A stretch of DNA of 64,000 bases from Bradyrhizobium huanghuaihaiense (GTDB lineage Bacteria; Pseudomonadota; Alphaproteobacteria; Rhizobiales; Xanthobacteraceae), in contig NZ_VLLA01000001.1 of assembly GCF_007830635.1 (NCBI RefSeq), forward strand, positions 715,868 to 779,867, written 5' to 3'. A program made the position numbers and the translations under genes. This document shows positions 44,575 to 55,200 of this stretch, one piece after another; position 1 is the stretch's first letter, and each line of letters begins with the position of its first letter. A model generated the notes under the pieces. The model had not been told where the DNA came from, made no database searches, and was given only the letters and a program-made list of their open reading frames with translations.

Positions 44575-46221
44575 TTATTGGCTGGAGATGGGAACTTGCG
44601 CGCGCAGATCGACGACCTGAATGTCAGGGCGTCCGTCTCCATCCAAGGCCGCAATGACCTTGACGGGGAAAATATCGTCATATTTTTCCACGATCCCCCG
44701 CCCTGCGCGCCACCCGGCATCCCTCAGCTTTTCCGCACGGGGCCTGTCGATGATCACGTACCGGATCCCGACATCCGGAGGCGCGATCGAGATCTGCCGA
44801 AGTCGGTGTTCCGCTTCGACATGCATGGCGTCGACGATGACGTCGCGTCCTTCTTCGAGTATCTTCGAACTAGCGGCCCGGACCCGATGGAAGATGCCCG
44901 CCTGGCTGCCCGGCGTCTCCCCGTCGGGGTTCGTTTCTTTCCTGATCTCGTCCGAAGAAACGACCTCGACGCCCTGTGCGGCCGACCACCTCGACTTTCC
45001 TCCCCCGGACGGCCCGACGGTCAGTATCATGGACTGGCCGCATCGGGGCCAATTCCAGCCTGGAACGTCGGCCTCGACCAGTTCGCGGTGGGCCTCGTAG
45101 TAGTCCGAGATTCTCGCGATCTGATCCGGTTTGACAAGATCCGGGTGGGCGACCTTGTTTCGAATGGCGTGCGCGACGCGTCTTAATTCAGCTTCCTCGG
45201 GCGACAGGATGTTTTCCGTAAGCTGTTGAAAGTCGTAGAATTCGAGTTTCCAATAGTCGACGACGGGTACTTCCCTCGTTCCGTATTTCTTAATCCAAGG
45301 CTTCTGGGGTGACACTTTTTTTGCCAAAAAATCTTCATGACGCCGGATGAGTGACCGCAGTATCCGATAGGCAAAGGGGAGAAGCACGCCCGCCTGCGCG
45401 CTCCATAGCCGCCTGCGCAAATGATCGTGCATCCCGTATTTGACGGCGGCGACGGCGTGGACAGCCGGTTCGTCGTCCCAATAATCGACGAGTCCGTTCT
45501 CCCAGCACGGAAAGCGGAGGTTCGATGCCTGCGCCGCGCGTTCAAGCAGCGCGAACGGATCGATCTGGTCCGAAACCTCCCACGCGAGCATGTTTTCAAG
45601 AAGCTCGCGGGACCAGGCCGCCAGATCGATCGTCGTCGCGTGTCCGACGCGGGAAACCAGATCGGCTGACGGTCGGGTCCCGATCTGCGCGGCGTAACTG
45701 ATTGCGTCGTATCGACCTACGGAGCCCTGCGTCGACAGAAACCTCGCCGACCCGTTCAATACCGCGAGTTCGTCGCGGTTCAGCCCGGTCGGCACAAGCA
45801 CGATGACAACGGGGCCGACGATCATCTCTTCGGAACGAGACAGATGAAGCTGCCGTAGGAACAGACCCCATCGTCGCAAGGCGCTGCGCTCTATTCCGTC
45901 TACGATGAGGACCTGGTCGGCGAGTCCGGGATGCGACGCGAATTCGCCGACCGAGCCGATCTCAACGGCTGGGACGCCGAGAGATCCGGCCAAGAGATGC
46001 GGAATGGGTTGCGTCTGGTCTTCGCGGGAGACGTCCAGCGTGGCGCATTCGAGCGAAAGCTCGCTCCTGAGCTTCCGTTCGATCGCCCCGGACAATCCCG
46101 CGGGACGAGGGTTCGGCGCCGCCAGGCACAGCACCCTCTCGCGGTTTCCGACCGCCTGCACGATCTTGTTGATGATGCTGGACGGGCCCGCCAGATTCCA
46201 CCAGATGTCGAGACGGTCCAT
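44575..46221 (-). CDS. ATPase-like, HEPN-like and polynucleotide-kinase-like multidomain protein
   Basis: 548 residues, starting 4 bases after the giant gene's stop. Three parts are visible. The N-terminal ~200 residues look like a degenerate P-loop fold (V-L-C-L-A-A-P and a Walker B-like V-L-I-V-D-G-I-E). A central helical region carries I-R-N-K-V-A-H-P-D (near residue 354), fitting the HEPN ribonuclease R-x4-H motif. The C-terminus is a T4-Pnk/zeta-type kinase: V-G-P-S-G-G-G-K-S (near 404), S-S-D-E-I-R and V-I-V-D-A-M-H. Its position makes it a likely effector or partner of the PIWI-RE system; domain calls are inference. Confidence 0.7.
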   Translation of the reverse strand: MDRLDIWWNLAGPSSIINKIVQAVGNRERVLCLAAPNPRPAGLSGAIERKLRSELSLECATLDVSREDQTQPIPHLLAGSLGVPAVEIGSVGEFASHPGLADQVLIVDGIERSALRRWGLFLRQLHLSRSEEMIVGPVVIVLVPTGLNRDELAVLNGSARFLSTQGSVGRYDAISYAAQIGTRPSADLVSRVGHATTIDLAAWSRELLENMLAWEVSDQIDPFALLERAAQASNLRFPCWENGLVDYWDDEPAVHAVAAVKYGMHDHLRRRLWSAQAGVLLPFAYRILRSLIRRHEDFLAKKVSPQKPWIKKYGTREVPVVDYWKLEFYDFQQLTENILSPEEAELRRVAHAIRNKVAHPDLVKPDQIARISDYYEAHRELVEADVPGWNWPRCGQSMILTVGPSGGGKSRWSAAQGVEVVSSDEIRKETNPDGETPGSQAGIFHRVRAASSKILEEGRDVIVDAMHVEAEHRLRQISIAPPDVGIRYVIIDRPRAEKLRDAGWRAGRGIVEKYDDIFPVKVIAALDGDGRPDIQVVDLRAQVPISSQ

Positions 46222-46225
46222 GGCG

Positions 46226-49200
46226 TCACTCCGGCCGCAACAGAGCGGCGTGGACCAGAGCATTCAGGTCCACCTTGCGAATTCCCTGTCCTGATTGGTC
46301 CGGAGGAAAAGAGATGATCCCCAAGAGGTCGCTGTAGATGCCCACCACGCGCGGGGAGACATTGCGACCGTCGAACGTACAGAGACTCTGAAAGTCCGTC
46401 GTCGTGATGGTGGACCCGTCGGCATAAGCGGCGAGATCCCGGTAGAAGCCGATCAGCTGTTGCGGAATCCCCAGCCGATCGAGCAGATCTGACGACGTCA
46501 GGATAGCCTCTCTCTCCTGCTTGATCAGGTCCGGTGCATGCCGGGTGTCGTCGACGATCCGCGAGAGGAGCGGGCCCGCGATCTCGGACCATCCCCCCGT
46601 AGCTTGCATGATACGGTCGACGAGCTCCCCCGCCAATTGCAGCGACTCGATCCGGCTTCCGAGGTAGGACCTTGCCCAAGGGCGTAGTTTGACGATCTTG
46701 ATCTGAGGAAGCACGCGCTGAAGCACCGTCCGGTCCCTCGACCATTCCTCGGCATGCCCGGGATCTCCGATGAAGATCAGACGGACTTCGCCTTTGCGGA
46801 CCCTACCTACGCGTTCGGCCTCCACCACCCAATCGGGCCGCCAGGCGGTCTTCGGAGAGACGACCACAACTTTGAGCAGACGCTGGCCTTTGATCGCTTT
46901 CTTGATGTCGTCCAGCATGTCCTTCTTCGACTCGTAGTTCTTGATCTCGACGTCGACCAGTCTGTCCTTGACGCGTCGCGCATCCAGCAGTGCAGCTTCG
47001 ACGAAGCGGACGCCGGCATATTCGGTCCCGAAGACGACGCCGACTCCGCCTGCCGGCGTCGCGTCATGCGCGTTGTCGGCGGCGATCTGAAGCGGGGCGA
47101 GGAGGTCCGCCTCCTGGCCGTCGGTAAGCGGAGAGATGCGATCGCCACCGCCCGTCCCGGATCGCGGTTTTCCTATCGCACGACGGACGTTCTTCGGATC
47201 GAACGCCCTCGGCGGGGCCTTCAGCGTCTTGTAGCTCTCCAGCCGGCGTTCCAGATCGGCCTCGGTCGCGGCCATCAATTCCAGCAGGCTTCTCGATCGC
47301 AAGGCGAAGGATCCGGCGACCGTACGCCTGGCGATTCCAAAGCCTTCCATCTCCTCGAGCAGATATTCCAGTTCGTTGGGATCGGTCCCCCTTGGAAATG
47401 CCGCCGGCCAGCACTCCATCGCCCGTTCCGTGACCTCCGCCGCCGTCATCCCCTCCGCGGCCATGCCCGAGTCCCGCTCGCGAAGTTCGCGAACGGCCAG
47501 GATGTACGTCAGCAGTTCGTATCGTCCCTCGATGTGACCGATCGTCTTGTAGAATGTCTCGAAGAGTTTGTTCCGGATATCGGCTGAGCGCAGAGCGCGC
47601 TCCACAAGCGTGGTGCCGATGATTCCGGGAAGCTGCCCGGTCTTCTGCGCCTGATCGTGAATCAGCGAGAGCAGCTCCTTGCAGAAGACCTGGATCAGCA
47701 CGGGATAGTAGTTGGTGAACGTAAGGATTCGCCAAACGTCTTCGCGCTTGTCGAACTCGAAACCCATGGCCGCCAGGGGACCCCTGACCAGAAACTCGGC
47801 ATCGTCGACGTCGCGGTTGAGCAGAGGGCCGATCTGGAGGGGGTTGTTCGATATCTGCACCAGCGGCGAATTCTCGACCCGCACCATGCGCGACACGTTG
47901 TGAAGTCCGGCCAGCACGAACTTGAACCGGTTCTTCGTGTCGGCCATCAGCTTGAGCAACGTCTGCACGCAGACGAACTCCGTTTCGGCCTCTTTGCGGA
48001 CGAATCTGTCGGCTTCGTCGATCAACAGGAGAAGACGTCGCCGATCGTCCGCATCGAGCCATCCGCCGACTGCGGCGGCGAACTCCTCTCCCGAGCGCGC
48101 GGGAGTCTTGAACACGCCGGTCCCGATCGTTTTCGAGAATTGCTCGAAGGCGTCCGAAGCGTCGCTGACGAGGTCGAGATCGACGTAGGCGAATATGGCG
48201 TTCGAGGGTTGCGTCGCGTGGATCTGCTGCAGCAACGCCGTTTTGCCGAGCCGCCGTCCGCCAAACACGACGTAGGAGCCGAACGGATCGACGATGGCGC
48301 TTCGTTCCCAGGAGCGCCCCTTGAACATTTCCGCGGGGACCGCCGATTTGCCGTGATCCTTGTAGGGATCGGCGCTCGAATATGCCTGTGCGATGTCGAT
48401 GATCGCGCGGCGACGGTCGCTGGGGTCCGCGATCGCGAAGGCCAAGGCGGCCTCGTCGACCACTAGCATCGCCTGCTTCCGCTTGATCAGATCCAGCCGA
48501 AGCTGCTTGCGCCGCTCCACGTTCAGGACGCCGCGGTAGAGGACGAGGACGCCCCTATGTCCGGCTCCGTCCGCCAGATCCAGCAGGCCCTGCGGCGAGA
48601 TTGCAGACGTTACGACGCACATGCGCCACGACCCCTGTGTCTGGCTCCCGAACTCCGGGAGCAGAAGCGACGCCGGATCCGTCGGCGGCATCGATACCTT
48701 CGCGTCGAAGACGAAGATCTGTTGCCGCGGCCTGGTGAGGAGGGGGTCTTCGTCGCAGCGCAGGACCTCGAAGAGGAGCTGGGAGACGATCTCGCTGACG
48801 TTCGGTGCAATCTGTGCGGCGGAAGCGTTCTTCGGGGGCTTCAATTTCGTGAAGGATCTGGCGATGGTCGCTGCCTGTTGCCTGTGCTCCGGATCGAGTG
48901 CGCCGTAGTTGAGAGGTCCGTACTGCGTCCCGAGCTCGATGTTCCTGGCGACCTGCAGCAGGTCCACCTTGTCCAGTTGCGGCAGCATCGATCTGAACTC
49001 AGACAACCGCCAATTGATCGAGCCACTGGGTAGCAATGGCTTCCAGGTTTGACCGGTCCGCAGCATGTTCAGCCGGTCGGCCAGTGTCGTGAATTCCCGT
49101 CCCTCCAGCAGATGACGCAACTCGACGACCGTTTCGGCCTCGAGCCTCGTGTCGCGTTCGAGATGGTCGATGCTCGAGGTATATTCGGACATCGACTTGT

Positions 49201-52200
49201 CGAATTCGCGCTCGGCCTCCGTTTCGACGTCGTGGATCCGGGCGAGGGCCGCATTGAAATCCTCGATCCGATCGCCGGTCAGGGTCTCGGGAAGAAAGGT
49301 CGGCGGGAGCTCGACGGGAAGGTTTTCGGGATTGACCGTCGACAGGGTCTCCCTGAGGCGGGCGGACTGCTCGAGCGAGCCCACGGCCATGCGTCGCATG
49401 CGGTCGATCTTGCGTTCCGCCTCCTCGAGCAATCTCTTGATCTGGTGCTTCTTGGCCTCCTTGTCCGCGTCGAGCTCCGCTCTCCATGCGTCGGATTTTG
49501 CCTGCTCGATACCGAACCAGTGGGCGATGTTCAGCAGCATGTAGGCCGGTACGAAGGCCGACTCGCTGCGGCGTGCCTCGAAGGCGGCATGAATTGAGGA
49601 TGCGGGGTCGTCGCCGATGAGGGGGATGGGAACGACGAGGGCTTCTTGAAGGATCTTCTCCGGTACGTAGGGAGAGGGCTGCCAGCCGCCTGTCCAGGTC
49701 AGATCCCGCAGCCAGAGAAGCGGGCTGTGCAGTCCGACGGCGAGCGGGGGAACGTCCCGACCGATGGATCCGTTGCCCTTCAGCACGCCACGCATCATCT
49801 CGAAGATGGCTTCCGCTTGGCGCAGCGCGGAAGCGGTCAACGGATCAGACTTGGTCGAGTGGAAGCCGGAGATCGCCTCCGAAATCCCGGCCAGGGCATT
49901 ATCTCGAAGGCGCTTGACCGCTTCGACCCGTGAAGCCGACTTGCGCAAAACGGCGAATCCGTCGACCGACTGGACCAGATCGTGACACTGTTGACCGACG
50001 CGCGAAAGCAGCGCGAAGATGCGCTCGCGCGACGGCGCGTCGAGATCGATTCCGCCGCCGACTGTTTCGACCAGCTTTGCGATAAAGGCGACGACCTTGT
50101 CCCGCCCGCGAAGGAGTTCGTTCGCTTCGTGCGCGATTGCCTGGTCGTTCTCGGTCAGACGGGAGTCGAGCATGCCCAGCAGTCCATCGGGCTGGAGCAG
50201 CGCCTGTCGGACGCGCTCGCCGGATTGAAATCGGAAGCGCGCGGAGCGTAAACTCGCGACGGTATCTTTGATCGACGCGACGGCCTCGCCGATGAAATTG
50301 GCCTCCCGCGAGTGGGCTTGGACCGCCATGAGATTTGCGGGCGTCAACTGGAAATTCAGCTTCCGGTTCTCTTCCACCACAGAAAGAAGCTTCCGGTAAT
50401 GCTCGAAGCCTGGCTGGCGGCCCGCGCGCTCGACCAGAAGCACGGCGGCCACGTCGTCGGACCGGAAGAGCGCCGCCGGTAGGGCGCCGGCAATGAGAAG
50501 CGACAGACGCGCCACGGACCGGTCATCGTCAAGGCCCTCCAGCGACTGGGCGATGGGGAGAGCTTCGCTCCTCGATTCCGCGAGGAGGCTCAGGTCTTGG
50601 GAGGACAGGCCGATGGTTCGCCCGCCTGCTGACGCCAACCGAAGCTCCACAGGCGTATAGGTGTCGCTCGCCTGAGGCATCATCGACAGGACCGCCGAAC
50701 TCAAATGGAAGGCCAATCCGAATTCCCCGACTGAAAAGAGGTGGTCGAGACGGGCGGCAACCTCGTTTCGAAGCGGATCGCTAGGCGTAACATCGGGCAG
50801 CCCTTGTTCGGGCGCCGGGACGATCGGCGCGACCTCGATATCCTCCTCGGGTGCCTCATCTTCGGTGGCCTCAACCGGCAGGTCCGCTTCTTCCTCCGAT
50901 TCGCCAGTCGGTGACGGCGATGCAAGGACATCTTCCGTGGGTTCGACGGGGTCCGGAGCGTCAACGGTGGTTTGCGGTGGCACGTCGGGCGGCTCGGCCG
51001 GCGCCGCGAAGATCGCCAGAGCTTCCTCGACGAACCGAAGTGCGCGACGGAGCGACTGCTCCTGGGCATCCAGAAGCGGCGTCGTCCGCTCTCGGGCCTG
51101 CCTGGTTGGGAGGGTGGCTTCGAGGTCTGCGATCTCGATGGCGATGGCTTTCGCGTCGGCCACAGCGCTCTCCGCAATCTCGCGCCGAGTGGTCGCCTCC
51201 TCTAGATCAGCGAGTGGTGCTTCTTCGGGCAACTCGAACAGGCGGGAAAGAATCGACGGAGCGGTCAACTGCTCGCCGATCAGAGCATTCAATTCCGCAG
51301 ATATTCTGGTCGTCAGCCGTCGGATCGCCTCCCGCAGATCGGCGGTGTTGCCGAGGGCAGGCATAAGCTCCGCTGCATATCTCTCGAGATTTTCGAGGAC
51401 TTCCAACGACTCGCGCATGGCCGAGACGTGATTGCCGGTGGGGCCGTCGGATTTGCTCAGGTCGGCGAGCGCAAGCAGCCGGTCGCATTCGCGGCTCCAC
51501 GCCTCATTGATTTCGGCCATGCTCGATCTTGGCGAGAGGGTCGCGACATCGGCGATGTCTGTGGTCACTTCCGCTGCGGGCGGAGCCTCCTCCACGGCCG
51601 AGGCTCGATCGACCGTCGGGCCGATCGAGGCGATTTCCGGGTGGTTCAGAGCATACGGAGTCACGATCTCGTCGATGACCTCGCCGATCGTCCGCTCGTC
51701 TCCGAACCTTTCGAACTGGCCGACTACGGCTCGGAGATAGCGGCCCAGATCGCCCCATTCTCCTTCGCGAGCTTCGAGGCGGTCGAGACCTGCGGTAGCT
51801 CTCGCGCAGGGAGATCTCCACGCGGCCTGTCCTGGCAAGCCGAGCACATCCGCAAGGAGAGCGTCCTTGTCGCCACCGTTGTCGGCGGAGTGGAGTGCTC
51901 GCAAGGCGGCGAGTTGGTCTTCTGCCTTCGGAAGCGGCTTTTTCCTCCGCAACTGGGACCAGAAGTCCATGACCTTCTGGATGATCGCCCTTTTGGGCAG
52001 TCCCCTCCCGTTGTCGTCGGGGAAGAATTGATGCTGGAATACGATCGCGAACGCCGGATATCTCAGCGCATCCAGATACAAGCTCGGAATTTCCTGAAGG
52101 AGCGGACGCTCCTCGGGCCAGGGAAATCCCGTCACTTTCCGGATCCACTCCCGGTTTTCGTGCATCCGACGCGCGTCCGAATTGACGAGATGCATGGCGC

Positions 52201-55200
52201 CGGTGAGGAATTCCTCGTCGACGAAGGACGGCAGCGGAGCGGACGGTGATCTCAGCAAGCGGACGAGTGCCGCTACCTCGGCCTCTTCCCATGCCGGACC
52301 TTGGTTTTCCTCGATCGTCACTTTCGGCTCCGGTACTGCCATGGTCGCGGTCTCAATTGGGAATTTCGATGTTTCGGTGTTCGTGACGATTTCTGGTGTG
52401 CCGGTCGGAATCGCCGCCCACTGAGGAGGCCCGGTCATCGGCGGCGGGTCCGAAGAATCTTCCTCGAACGGCGGAATGTCGGCTTCGCCGAAGTCAGACG
52501 TGCCTTCGAACCAACGCCGCGTTTCCCCGTAGCTGGGAATGCTTCTGACCGGTTCCTCGTCGCTGGGGAGATCCGGATCCTCGTCGATGGCCAGGCCGTC
52601 GTCCGGCTCGTCGTCCTCCGGGGCGGAGGCATACCGGTCCATGTAGTCGAGAATCTTCGATCGGAAGGACAGCGGCGCCGGCAGGAAAGTACCGTCGGCC
52701 GTATGGGAATATCCGTTGCGAAGAGCCGAGACGAGCGTGGCCGCGGAATCCTCGTCGTCTCCGAGCTGCGATGGCAGGACCGTTATCTCGAGCGTGACGG
52801 GAATCCGCGAAGGCGTGCGCCACACATCGTTCACTCCGCGTCGCGAGAGTACCCTGTTGCTGAATTTGGCCTTACCCTTCGGCGTGTGCGCGTTCGCCCC
52901 TAGGAAACCCGGCTTCCGCCGGTAGACGGATTGTCCGCGGGCTCCCTGATTCCGGACGTCGAAGCCATGTGCGGTTAGGTAGTGGCGGGTCCGGGCGTTT
53001 CCCTCGGGCAGACTTTCGACCACGCGGGAGATGGCCGTGGCGTAGACCTCGTCAACGATCGCGCCCGCACGCTCGTTTCCTTCCTTCGTGACGGGGATCC
53101 AATTGCGCCTGCTTTCCGTCGCCAATCTGCCGGACGACCTCTCCCTGACGCGCACGAACCGCAAGGATTTCCACGACGCGGGTGGTCTTGCGGCCGCATC
53201 CTCGAGATACACGTCCGACGAGATGTTCTCGTCGGCGAGCCAGGTCCACAGAGATCTCGCGGTGGTGGATTCCACGAGGATCAGCGCATTCGGGTCGTCG
53301 CCGGCGACCTCGTCGATGACGGTCCGGACGAACGAAAGGAAATTCTTGCGGCGATCCGGTTGTTTGTCGCCCAGCGACGTCAGACCCGCCGATGCGACTT
53401 CGACGAGAGTGCGGGAGAGGGTCTGAAATGCTCCGCGGTCCATGGTGCCGTTCTTGAGCCGCCCGATGCGCCCGGAAATCCGCCCAGTTGCAACATCGAT
53501 CTTCGTCGCTACCGCCAGCACGGCGCCTTCCGGCCGACCGCCGCGGCTTGCCGATTGGGAGACGACCGAAATTCCGATGATCGACTTGGGACGGGCGCGC
53601 TCGTCGAAGGTCGAAGTCACGAGCTCCGACGGATTGGGTCCCAATCCAGCGTGTCCGAACAGAAGATCGTACAACGCGGCCTGGACCCGATGCATGTAGT
53701 CGGCCGCCTCTCCGTCTCCGGGCGGCAGCAGATACTGCACATTGCATCCTGCGAAGGTGGCGAGCGTGTTCCGCCCGACATCCTTGTTGACGCTGTCCTC
53801 TTCGATGCCGTCGTACTTCCGGGCAGCCTGGACAATGACGGGCGAGTTCGGGAATTCTTGGCGGATCTGCTCCGCAAGCGGAAGCCAGGCATCGCGTCGC
53901 ACACCCGCGCGCTGCGTTCTGGTCAATCTGGCCTCGCCGTCGAGAATCTTTCGCGTGCCGTGTACGCCGTCGGGGATCGCATGGCGGACGACATTGATAC
54001 GATCGCCGAAAAGCAGGGACACGGCCGAACGGAAGATGACCTCCTCGGATTCTCGCCGGCACACGAACATCAGGTCTATTCCCGTGCGGGGTCCGAAAGC
54101 CCTGTCGAGCAGTTCCCGGTTCGCCTGTCGCAACGGTTCGAGATCGACGGTCTTGATCGGCTTGGGCCTGCCTCGCGCCTTCTTCTCCGCGGAGCCGAAT
54201 AGTTCTTCGACTCGCGTCGGCACGTCTTCTTCCGGCACCTGCCCGAAGTGATGGGTGATCAGATTGTGGAGGTTCGCCTGCACACGGAATTCCTCCGGGC
54301 GGGCGGTGGCTCGGTCGAGAACACGCAGCCGGGACTCGGTGAAACCATATCTTGCGATGCGCTGGTGCACGACACGGGTAAGGTCGACCTGATCCTGCAG
54401 CGTGACGCCGAATTGGATCTTCGGAACGGGCCTGTAGCCGTATCTGAACGGAACCCCGACGAATAGATCGGGCATCCGCCCCCTATTCCTGACGAGTTCG
54501 GGCAGGTCTTCCGTCAACGAATCCTCGGAGGCCCGCTGCGCCTCGAAGAGCAAGGCGTCCAGATCCGGCTTCGGAACGCCCCTGTCGAGCCTGACGGAAA
54601 GCGTCGTCGCTCGGACGCGATCGCCTCGCTTGACAACCCGGACGGAGATGCGGCGGCGGCCGAACAGTTGATTGGCAGCCGGAAATTCGTTGCACCAGAT
54701 CCGTTTGGAGGCTCGGACGACGAGGTACGGCAGTCGAGAAGATGGACGGGTCTCGACGGATATTTCAGCGACCATGGAAAATAGATCGTCGCCGGCGTCG
54801 GGCAACGTCGTCGGCCAGGTTTCGAAGGCGATCGAATTGCCGTAGTCGCGGTCGAGCACGCGGTGAACCGGTCCGAGACCGGGGAAGAGTTCGGCTCCCT
54901 CGAGCTCCGGCGCGGCGATCGCCAAAAGAATATCCGCGAAATCGTGAAAATCGGTCCGAAGGGCGTCCGGCACTTGTCCTTCGGATGGCATGACCGGAGA
55001 CGGTAGTTGTTCGAGCAGCGCTCCTTCCAGTGCCCTGGTCTCCAGCAGATCGATGTCTCCGCAATCCGTTCCGAGCCGTTCGGCCCAAGGGCGCAGCGTA
55101 AGCTGACACCAGGAGGAGATCGATCTGTGGGCTGCGGATTGGACGTCGGCAGGTTTTCCGCTTGCGGCGAACAGCGGACGGCCTTGGTCCCGCGAATGGA

